NCBI GenBank assembly: GCA_013151655.1 | Contig: JAADHX010000238.1 | Span: forward strand, 1-5,223 | Direction of reading: 5' to 3' | Origin: Actinomycetota bacterium | GTDB taxonomy: Bacteria > Actinomycetota > Acidimicrobiia > Acidimicrobiales > Poriferisodalaceae | Length of the DNA: 5,223 nucleotides | In this document: positions 1 to 5,223 of the stretch, one piece after another | How the letters are laid out: each line of letters opens with the position of its first letter | Numbering within the stretch: the first letter of the stretch is position 1 | Made by a program: the position numbers and the translations under genes | Notes under the pieces: model-generated | Database searches by the model: none | What the model was told of the DNA's origin: nothing | Seen by the model: the letters and a program-made list of their open reading frames with translations, nothing else

Positions 1-270
1 GGCTAGCAACGCGACATCGGCTCTCGATGTTGCCAACAGGGTCCGATCGACGAACACTGTCCAACCGAGGGTCAGCCCGGCGTGCCCAGTCGGGATGCGG
101 GCCCGCTCGACAAGCTTGACTCTGTCCATGTCGAGGTCCTCGACGGCGCCGCCGAGCACCGCCACTAAGTCTGCTCTCAGCGGCTTACCGCCAGAGTTCA
201 CCAGGCGGACAAAGCCTTCGTAGACCGCGTACACCGGCGCCGATAGAACCCTGGCGACCAAGACGCGCAT
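1..270 (-). CDS. Partial protein, DUF4157-like / putative zinc metalloprotease-like N-terminal region (runs off left edge)
   Basis: This minus-strand frame opens at the ATG at 270-268 and stays open for 90 codons to the window edge, so only the N-terminus is seen. The first 30 residues are moderately hydrophobic but carry Arg and Glu, so they are not a clear membrane helix or signal peptide. Residues 60-79 contain VKLVERARIP followed by GHAGLTLGWTVFVD. The visible part ends with ADVALLA. From memory, actinobacterial DUF4157-like proteins run 'R-V-...-G-x-T-x-G-x-x-I/V-x-V...' and then a helix 'LLAHELVHVxQ' carrying the HExxH zinc site. Here the sequence stops exactly where HE would begin. The family call is therefore inference and the catalytic motif is not visible. 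Alternative in-frame ATGs lie at 288 and 306. No convincing Shine-Dalgarno sequence precedes any of them. The gene is divergent from the CoA-transferase. Confidence 0.6.
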   Translation of the reverse strand, partial: MRVLVARVLSAPVYAVYEGFVRLVNSGGKPLRADLVAVLGGAVEDLDMDRVKLVERARIPTGHAGLTLGWTVFVDRTLLATSRADVALLA

Positions 271-338
271 AGCCACTATTGCCCTCATTGAGGATGGAGC
301 CGTCATCGACGTCGAACGTAGCTGATATTTTGGGCGAG
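271..338. promoter_or_regulatory. Divergent intergenic region with a possible leaderless promoter for the CoA-transferase
   Basis: This short region separates two divergent genes, so it must hold both promoters unless they lie inside coding sequence. Its only AT-rich patch is TGATATTTT at 323-331. On the plus strand this resembles a -10 element placed so that transcription would begin close to the GTG at 339, giving a leaderless mRNA. No good -35 hexamer is seen at the right distance, and no clear ribosome binding site precedes GTG 339. A GAGG at 290-293 touches the alternative ATG at 294 and is too close to act as a Shine-Dalgarno site. On the minus strand CAATAG lies just upstream of ATG 270 and could be a weak -10. 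All of this is inference from spacing. Confidence 0.3.
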
Positions 339-1529
339 GTGTACCCACTAACAGACCTTCGCGTCCTCGATCTTTCAAGGGTTGTGTCCGGCCCGTTCGC
401 CGGGCGCATGCTCTGCGACTTGGGAGCCGATGTCGTGAAGGTCGAACCGCCCGAGGGCGACGTCACTCGCCTCTGGGGACGGCGCGTAGCCGGTTTGCCG
501 GGGTTCTACAACCAACAGAACGCAGGCAAACGCGGGGTATGTATCGACCTTAAGCATCCTGACGGTGCCGGCGTTGTCCTTGAGTTGGCAGCGGTAGCCG
601 ATGTGGTCATCGAGAACTTCCGACCGGGCGTCGCCGACCGCCTCGGTATTGGCTGGGATCAACTGTCGCAGACCAAGTCGGACATGGTCATGTTGTCCAT
701 CAGCGGCTTTGGGCAGACAGGCCCTGACTTCGAGCGCCGGGCCTACGCGCCTGTGATCCATGCTGAGGCCGGGTTGATTCACCGTCAATCGCTGTTCGAT
801 GCTGCGCCGCCAGTAGATCCGATGTTCTCGATGGCCGACAGCTACGCGAGCCTGCATGGCCTGGTGGCCGTCTTGGCCGCCCTGCGGATGCGCGACCAAC
901 AACGGCTGCTAGGCCTATCCCAAGGACAGCACATCGATATGTCGATGCTTCACGCCATGATTAGCTCAGACGACTACATGCATCACACAGCCGACGAACA
1001 CCCTGTCGTCAGACTCGGTGGCACCGTCTATGAGACCTCGACAGGTGACGAGTCGAGCCCGCCGATCCTGTTGGCGGGTGAAGCCAGATATGTGTGGAGC
1101 CAGCTAAGTCGACACGCAGGGGTGCACGACCCGACCCCTGATGGTGCCGGCCTCGCCACGAAAATCGCATGCAGGGGTGCCGCCATTCGGGAGTGGGTTT
1201 CAAGCTTCGAGGTGCGGGCCGATTTATGCACCGAACTCGACCGATTGGCGATCGCCTGGGGTGATGTACACGACGGGCCCGGGGTTCTCACGTCGCCAAC
1301 GGTTGTAGAACGAAACGTGTTTGCCGAGGTCGACGACGGCACCGGACAACCTCGGCGTTTGGTCGACTCGCCTTATCGGTTCTCAGATGCCAGCAGCGGC
1401 GTTAGGTCGAGAGCACCTCATCTCGGCGAGCACCATGAAGACGTGTTCTCAGACTGGCTCGGCTGGGACGAGGCAACTGTCGCCGACCTGATCTCACGAA
1501 CCGTTCTACTCGGTCCTGAAGTTAGCTGA
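339..1529 (+). CDS. CaiB/BaiF (family III) CoA-transferase
   Basis: This cytosolic enzyme is predicted to move a CoA group from an acyl-CoA donor to a carboxylic acid acceptor through aspartyl-CoA anhydride chemistry. Numbered from GTG 339, the family signatures occur in order: LRVLDLSRVVSGPFAG (about 7-22), LGADVVKVE (28-36), NAGKRGVCIDLKHPDG (61-76), ENFRPGVADRLGIGW (92-106), ISGFGQTGP (121-129), MADSYASLHG (165-174) and GQHIDMSMLHA (196-206). A C-terminal DSPYRFSD...APHLGEHHEDVF stretch follows. Asp167 in MADSY aligns with the catalytic aspartate (Asp169) of formyl-CoA transferase. The length of 396 residues is normal to slightly short. The middle part (about 220-300) is poorly conserved, so donor and acceptor cannot be named. 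The start was chosen because family members begin a few residues before 'LxxxRVLDLS'. TTG 279 and ATG 294 are in-frame alternatives. The 3' end overlaps the convergent dehydrogenase by 8 bp. Confidence 0.93.
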   Translation: MYPLTDLRVLDLSRVVSGPFAGRMLCDLGADVVKVEPPEGDVTRLWGRRVAGLPGFYNQQNAGKRGVCIDLKHPDGAGVVLELAAVADVVIENFRPGVADRLGIGWDQLSQTKSDMVMLSISGFGQTGPDFERRAYAPVIHAEAGLIHRQSLFDAAPPVDPMFSMADSYASLHGLVAVLAALRMRDQQRLLGLSQGQHIDMSMLHAMISSDDYMHHTADEHPVVRLGGTVYETSTGDESSPPILLAGEARYVWSQLSRHAGVHDPTPDGAGLATKIACRGAAIREWVSSFEVRADLCTELDRLAIAWGDVHDGPGVLTSPTVVERNVFAEVDDGTGQPRRLVDSPYRFSDASSGVRSRAPHLGEHHEDVFSDWLGWDEATVADLISRTVLLGPEVS

Positions 1530-2370
1530 GAAGCTGTTCGATAGCAGCCCGACAAAATACGTGGTCGTCGACTTCGTCAGCAGGGCCGCCAAGGACCAGA
1601 GGCCTTTCAGCCATCTTGGCGTACACGGCGGCCGCGGCTTCGTGAAAGCTCGACGGCAACCCGGCTGCGGCCAGACTTTTGGCAATCTCGTCCATCTCGC
1701 CAACGAACCTCCACGCCTTTGGTGAGGTTCCGACCGCAGTCTGATACAGACGCTCCTCAAGACCGGGTAACGACCGACCCCACTCGGCCATTAGTGCATC
1801 GGCAACCCCAGCGTGTTTGGCATACGCGGCTATCGCCAGCAAGAGCGCGCTGCTGCCTTTAGTCCAGCCGGCGTATGCCATCTTTAGTGCCGACGCCTGA
1901 CCCACCTCTTCGCCGACCGTGATTGCTTCGATCGGTGTACCCCCAAACAGCGCAACAACGGTCTGGGTCGATTCTCCGGACAGGTAGAGCCGTGTGGTCC
2001 CTGTGGTCCAGCCCGGCGGACCAACAATCCCTCCGTCAACGAAAGATGCCGCCGGGACCGCGGCCTGAACGTCGTGTGCGGTAGCGGCCGCGATGGCGTT
2101 GGCGTCGACGTACACGCCGTCGAAACCGTGAGCACCGGCTTGTAACGCTACGTCGACGGCCGCTGCCGGTGGACAGATCGAAATCAGCACCTCGGCTGCC
2201 CCGACGGCTCGATCGAGGGTGTAGAACTCGCGCAAGCCAAGCTTCGCTGCCCGTTCGAATGTCGCTTCGCTGCGCTCAGCGCTGCAGTACGCGACCTCAT
2301 GGTTTGTGGCCAACGCCGCCGCTACCGACGAACCCATTGCTCCGGGGTGAAGAACCAGAATCAAAGTCAT
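1522..2370 (-). CDS. NAD(P)-dependent oxidoreductase, 6-phosphogluconate / beta-hydroxyacid dehydrogenase-like, with DUF1932 C-terminal domain
   Basis: This is a 282-residue cytosolic dehydrogenase. An N-terminal Rossmann fold begins with LILVLHPGAMGSSV, in which G10-x-x-G13 forms the dinucleotide loop. The second strand ends near CSAERS (29-34). Arg33-Ser34 with no acidic residue there suggests NADP(H) over NAD, which is inference. ISICPPAAAVDVA (64-76), VYVDANAI (86-93), FVDGGIVGPP (110-119) and LYLSGE (128-133) follow. The all-alpha part starts at GQASALKMAYAGWTKGSSAL (157-176), where Lys163 sits at the family's catalytic lysine. KAWRFVGEMDEIA (218-230) and LPSSFHEAAAAVYAKMA (238-254) match the DUF1932 pattern as I remember it. 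The substrate is unknown, since DUF1932 members are mostly annotated only as NAD-binding phosphogluconate dehydrogenase-like. The ATG at 2370 gives a normal Rossmann N-terminus. No strong ribosome binding site precedes it. Confidence 0.9.
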   Translation of the reverse strand: MTLILVLHPGAMGSSVAAALATNHEVAYCSAERSEATFERAAKLGLREFYTLDRAVGAAEVLISICPPAAAVDVALQAGAHGFDGVYVDANAIAAATAHDVQAAVPAASFVDGGIVGPPGWTTGTTRLYLSGESTQTVVALFGGTPIEAITVGEEVGQASALKMAYAGWTKGSSALLLAIAAYAKHAGVADALMAEWGRSLPGLEERLYQTAVGTSPKAWRFVGEMDEIAKSLAAAGLPSSFHEAAAAVYAKMAERPLVLGGPADEVDDHVFCRAAIEQLLS

Positions 2371-2416
2371 GAGTTCGGTCTACCACCCGCCTATGGCTCT
2401 CAGTGCCAAAGGCTTG
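2371..2416 (-). promoter_or_regulatory. 46 bp gap between lipoprotein stop and dehydrogenase start, weak promoter possibility
   Basis: The gap is short enough for read-through, so the dehydrogenase may be the third gene of a minus-strand operon. On the minus strand TTGGCA (2409-2404) resembles a -35 element, and TAGACC (2382-2377) a weak -10 six bases before the ATG. The 21-base spacer is too long for a good sigma-70-type promoter. GGGTGG lies about 14 bases before the ATG, too far for a convincing Shine-Dalgarno site. I see no hairpin followed by a T-run. The region therefore gives no clear evidence of an internal terminator or a dedicated promoter. Confidence 0.2.
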
Positions 2417-3508
2417 TTACCAAGTGGCCGAGGTCCACACGCCAACGGCGAGCAAACCCGTTCCTCCGGCTGACCACCAGCGCACAATTCCGTCGGTTCC
2501 CACGATCGCGACCGCTTCACCATCGGGGCTCGCGTCGGCGGCGATGACACCGGTTGGTAGGTCGGTCGAACTGAGTACCCGGCTATTTGTCAAATCGACA
2601 ACCGCTAGCCTGGCCACACCGTCGGCCACCCGACCCGAAAAGGTGTCAGCGGCGGCGACAAGGTTCTGTTCGATGACAACAAGGGTCTCATCGTCGATCC
2701 ACGTCGGGTAGTGCCACTGAACCGAGCGAGGTTTCGTCGCCACGATGGGCGCAGAGATTGTGCCGTCGTCGTCGACAGACGCGATCGACACCACGTTGCT
2801 TGGCGATTGCGACGATGCCGGCACATCAACCCAAGCAATGGCGAGCCGGGATCCCGATGGCGTCCAGGCCAGGGCAGCAACATTTCCGTCGAGCGCGACC
2901 TCGGAGCGGACTTCGCCGGTGTCGAGATCCGCCACTACAACCGCTCCGTTGCTGGCAACGTAGGCCATCAGTTGCCTCGCCGCGTTGACGCCGACATGAG
3001 AACCAGTACCGAGTCGCTCAACGTTTCCGCCGGCTCGCAGGATCGAGATCGTTGTCGAGTCTTGTCCTTGGGTCTCGAATACGATCCGCCCGCTACCCAC
3101 ATCGAATGCACTGACTATTCGTTCGGCTGAGGTTGGGCTCATGCCCGGAGCAATGGGCTCTGGGCTGACCAAAACGATCTCATCGCCGGTGGCCCGGTCG
3201 ATCAACATTGCGCCAGGACCGCCAGCCACAACTATCTGGTTGGGAACCGAGTCGGCCAACAGCCCGTCGCTTCGTCGCTCCCCGTTGAATGCCGCATCGG
3301 CAACTGCAAGACCTCCAGCGGGAGGAGTGATGCCGCTAGCGTCGGCAGAAGGCTGGGCCGGGTCGCCATTTGTAGTTCCTGTCTGGCCCGACCCTTGCGA
3401 TCCGTCCGATACTGCTTCGGTCGTCGACGTGCACGCTCCCAATATCAGCACAAGGGTCAGCGCAGCTGAAGACCGGACGGGCCGTCGACGTGTCGTTAGT
3501 TTGGACAT
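2417..3508 (-). CDS. Secreted lipoprotein with beta-propeller (WD40/TolB-like) domain
   Basis: This 363-residue protein is predicted to be exported and lipid-anchored on the outer face of the cytoplasmic membrane. Its N-terminus has basic residues (RRRPVR, 7-12), a hydrophobic core (SAALTLVLI) and the lipobox L23-G24-A25-C26. Cys26 is the only cysteine in the protein. Residues 27-66 form a Ser/Gly/Thr/Gln/Pro-rich linker. The rest is beta-rich with repeated propeller-like strands: MLIDRATGDEIVLVS (101-115), GAVVVADLDTGEV (188-200), AALAWTPSGSRLAIAWVD (211-228), ARLAVVDLTNSRVL (299-312) and ADASPDGEAVAIVGTDG (324-340). The 'PxGxxLA' and 'SPDGexvA' turns are typical of WD40 and TolB-type blades. 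About 290 residues would suit six or seven short blades. No catalytic site is visible, so a binding or scaffold role is only a guess. The ATG lies inside the 3' end of the upstream surface-protein gene (13 bp overlap), which suggests translational coupling. Confidence 0.85.
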   Translation of the reverse strand: MSKLTTRRRPVRSSAALTLVLILGACTSTTEAVSDGSQGSGQTGTTNGDPAQPSADASGITPPAGGLAVADAAFNGERRSDGLLADSVPNQIVVAGGPGAMLIDRATGDEIVLVSPEPIAPGMSPTSAERIVSAFDVGSGRIVFETQGQDSTTISILRAGGNVERLGTGSHVGVNAARQLMAYVASNGAVVVADLDTGEVRSEVALDGNVAALAWTPSGSRLAIAWVDVPASSQSPSNVVSIASVDDDGTISAPIVATKPRSVQWHYPTWIDDETLVVIEQNLVAAADTFSGRVADGVARLAVVDLTNSRVLSSTDLPTGVIAADASPDGEAVAIVGTDGIVRWWSAGGTGLLAVGVWTSATW

Positions 3509-5223
3509 TGCAACCGATCGTTCACTTGGCGCCGATCTCCGGCGGTGTTCGTTGGGTCGATCGCGGCCCCAGAGGAATCACAATCGAGCGGGCCGCGCGG
3601 CACAAAGTAGGCGAGATCCCACGAAAGCTGGAAGTCGTTGAGCCCGAGGGTTATCAGCGGAGTACGCAAGGAGCTCAGCGATGCATCTGAGTCGACGGTG
3701 TCGTCGTTGCCCTGGTCGGGCAGCGTGACGTTCCAACCGGGCCGTGGAGCTTCAAACTGCACGTAGTACGTGCCAGGCGAACGATCACCAAAGAAATAGA
3801 ACCCGGGCTGACTCGGGTCGCCCTGAAGGTCGGCGGTGAAGGTGACCGCCTCGGCCGAACCGTCCTGGCGGAACAGGGTTACCTCGACTCCGTTGATGCC
3901 AACTTCGCCTGCGTCCCGAATGCCATTGCGGTTCTCATCGAGCCAAACAATCGATCCGACGCCATTGTCTGGGGCTTTGATGGCCATACCGGTCTTGCGT
4001 GGTTCCGATGCCGGAAGTTCGAGCCCGTTGTCGGCTCGTTCGACCTGATATCCGAACGACGTCCAGCCAATTTCACCTCCGAACGGTGATCCCTGAGATG
4101 CATCCATGTCGTACTCGACGATGATGCCGTCGCCGCCTTCCCAACGGTTGCCGGCAGGGAACTCACCACGAATCCGAATGGCTTGCACCAGTCGCAGGTC
4201 GGCCGGTGGGGGTCCCCAATCGTCGACGCAACCGGATGGCCAATTGCCTCCGGTGCCAAGTTCGTTGCGACAAGGGTTGGTTTCTGACGAGTACTCGATT
4301 GAGATCCCAGGTGGAGCCTCGATGATGGTCAGTGGCGATTGGAGTGATGGCCGCCACTCGCTGCCTCGAGCAAAACCTGACAGCACCGGAGTTACGCCAC
4401 TGTCGCCGACGAACGGCAGCGTGTTGTAGAGCGTGAAGTCGGTGAGGGCAACGTTTCCGGCATTGAATACTTCGAGGCGATAGTCGCTTTGACCCAGCGA
4501 CTTGGTTTGGGCCACACACGGGTAGAAGGTGTAGCCGCCTATGTCTGGGCAAGGCTGGGCAGGCGGCTGAAGTGTTGCCCAGTCGAGTGGATCAAGGTCT
4601 GGTTCGCCCCGTACGAGCATGACGGCTTCGGTCATGACCGCTTCGCCGACATACACGGACCGGCTGAGCGAGCAAAGCTGTTCGGCTGTGTTGCCGTCCT
4701 GGTCGACATCGGCTCCGTCGGCGGCTTGACTGCCAGCGCAATCGAGGTTGCTCGTTGGCACGTTCGTGTGCGACAGCACGTTGATGGCGTGGTTGCCAAC
4801 CGGTGTGCCCATGGCAATAGTCGCGAACACCCTGACGTCGCGGGAGTCTCCGGGAACCAAAGTTTCGGCCCAATCGAATCTGAGCAGCGTTCGGCCCGCG
4901 GCACCATGATCAGGCAGTACGGCAATTGCCGGATCAGGACCGCCAGATAGGTACTCCCACCCGACATAGTTGAGCTCGTCTGGCATGTGAAATGCCAGGA
5001 ACGGGTCGACGAAGTCGAGCTGTGCGTTCCAAGAGTTGGCAACACGAATAACGAAGCTGACCTCAGACGTTGGCTTCAGGTTTCCGGTTTCGACCCAAAT
5101 ATCGGGAGCAGGCCTCGCGGCAGGTTCGATCAGAAGAGTAGATGCACAGTCGCCACGGGTCCCAGCGTTGTTGCTTACCCACGACGCGCAGTTGTTTGGT
5201 ATCGCAGGAAGCGTGTACCAGCC
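3496..5223 (-). CDS. Partial large secreted surface protein with C-terminal SdrD_B domain (runs off right edge)
   Basis: The frame is open from the right edge to a TAA at 3498-3496, giving 575 visible residues. The start, and therefore the signal peptide, lie outside the window. An ATG at 4986 is internal, because the 79 codons upstream of it are open and similar in character. Numbered from the edge, residues about 40-190 and 200-415 look like two beta-sandwich, DUF11-like extracellular modules. The second contains VFNAGNVALTDFTLYNTLP (251-269). Residues about 422-542 are a SdrD_B (Cna-B-like) domain. It opens with GSIVWLDENRNGIRDAGEVG and carries an EF-hand-like calcium loop, Asp429 to Glu440. 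Ten cysteines occur as five close pairs, as expected for disulfides outside the cell. The last 33 residues hold a Cys pair and end in QCPN, with no LPxTG motif and no membrane helix. The likely role is in adhesion or as a cell-surface structural protein. The partner is unknown. Confidence 0.85.
   Translation of the reverse strand, partial: GWYTLPAIPNNCASWVSNNAGTRGDCASTLLIEPAARPAPDIWVETGNLKPTSEVSFVIRVANSWNAQLDFVDPFLAFHMPDELNYVGWEYLSGGPDPAIAVLPDHGAAGRTLLRFDWAETLVPGDSRDVRVFATIAMGTPVGNHAINVLSHTNVPTSNLDCAGSQAADGADVDQDGNTAEQLCSLSRSVYVGEAVMTEAVMLVRGEPDLDPLDWATLQPPAQPCPDIGGYTFYPCVAQTKSLGQSDYRLEVFNAGNVALTDFTLYNTLPFVGDSGVTPVLSGFARGSEWRPSLQSPLTIIEAPPGISIEYSSETNPCRNELGTGGNWPSGCVDDWGPPPADLRLVQAIRIRGEFPAGNRWEGGDGIIVEYDMDASQGSPFGGEIGWTSFGYQVERADNGLELPASEPRKTGMAIKAPDNGVGSIVWLDENRNGIRDAGEVGINGVEVTLFRQDGSAEAVTFTADLQGDPSQPGFYFFGDRSPGTYYVQFEAPRPGWNVTLPDQGNDDTVDSDASLSSLRTPLITLGLNDFQLSWDLAYFVPRGPLDCDSSGAAIDPTNTAGDRRQVNDRLQCPN
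3598..3960 (-). other. SdrD_B / Cna-B-like domain-coding segment of the surface protein
   Basis: This segment encodes about 120 residues of the surface protein and is its most recognisable domain. It begins GSIVWLDENRNGIRDAGE, the SdrD_B hallmark. The acidic loop at 3904-3939 has D at position 1, N at 3, N at 5, G at 6 and E at 12, which fits a calcium-binding EF-hand-like loop. It continues with INGVEVTLF, GFYFFGDRSPGTYYVQFEAP and then WDLAYFVP as the final strand. In the known family such domains act as rigid calcium-stabilised stalks in Gram-positive surface proteins. Only one copy is visible here. Confidence 0.75.

Noticed and set aside
279..338. N-terminal extension of the CoA-transferase from TTG 279 or ATG 294
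   Set aside because: The extra 15-20 residues match nothing in the CaiB/BaiF family and would nearly touch the divergent gene's start. I kept them as alternatives, not as the main call.
375..902. Minus-strand open frame of 175 codons inside the CoA-transferase gene
   Set aside because: It is antisense to a gene with clear CaiB motifs throughout. Its translation has no recognisable fold and is rich in His, Gln and Arg, as expected from the opposite strand of GC-rich coding DNA.
1533..1548. Small inverted repeat GCTG...CAGC near the convergent stops, as a possible terminator
   Set aside because: It has only four base pairs of stem and no following T-run. It also lies within the dehydrogenase's final codons.
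2711..3641. Plus-strand open frames (about 139 and 166 codons) antisense to the lipoprotein gene
   Set aside because: Their Arg/Pro/Ser-rich composition and lack of motifs mark them as shadow frames. The minus strand here has a signal peptide, a lipobox and propeller strands.
4106..4950. Plus-strand and alternative minus-strand open frames (107-153 codons) inside the surface-protein gene
   Set aside because: The minus-strand frame running from 5223 to 3496 carries coherent domain and cysteine patterns. The others show none.
4984..4986. ATG at 4986 as the start of the SdrD_B protein
   Set aside because: The same frame stays open for 79 codons to the window edge with matching beta-module character and a cysteine pair. 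There is also no signal peptide after this ATG, so it is an internal Met.
1..5223. tRNA, rRNA, CRISPR array, insertion sequence or tandem DNA repeats
   Set aside because: I saw no tRNA-like cloverleaf, regularly spaced repeat, transposase motif or long direct repeat on either strand. Coding sequence accounts for nearly the whole window.

Overview
The window is a high-GC (about 60% by eye), gene-dense piece of bacterial chromosome. The codon use (many GTC, GAC, TCG and CGA codons), a lipoprotein signal with a long Gly/Ser/Thr linker, an actinobacterial-type SdrD_B surface protein and scarce Shine-Dalgarno signals all suggest an actinobacterium. Acidimicrobiia is my best guess, but it rests on general resemblance only. 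I see no RNA gene, insertion sequence, CRISPR array, phage gene or attachment site.

Layout from left to right. (1) Positions 1-270, minus strand: the first 90 codons of a gene that runs off the left edge. It looks like the N-terminal part of a DUF4157-like (HExxH metalloprotease-like) protein. (2) About 271-338: a short divergent intergenic region. (3) 339-1529, plus strand: a family III (CaiB/BaiF) CoA-transferase. (4) 1522-2370, minus strand: an NAD(P)-binding dehydrogenase of the DUF1932 type. It meets the CoA-transferase tail to tail with an 8 bp overlap. (5) 2417-3508, minus strand: a lipoprotein with a beta-propeller-like domain. (6) 3496-5223, minus strand: the C-terminal 575 residues of a large secreted, cysteine-paired surface protein. 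It ends in a SdrD_B domain and runs off the right edge.

How the genes may work together. The two envelope genes overlap by 13 bp and read in the same direction, so they are probably co-transcribed and translationally coupled. One would be an exported adhesin-like or repeat protein and the other a membrane-tethered propeller lipoprotein. The dehydrogenase follows on the same strand after 46 bp and could share that transcript, but its metabolic role is unrelated. The CoA-transferase and dehydrogenase are convergent and so not one operon. They could still serve a common acid or acyl-CoA degradation route, which is inference only. The window looks like ordinary chromosome with one interesting cell-surface locus. 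I did not find convincing evidence of a new defence, mobile or regulatory system.
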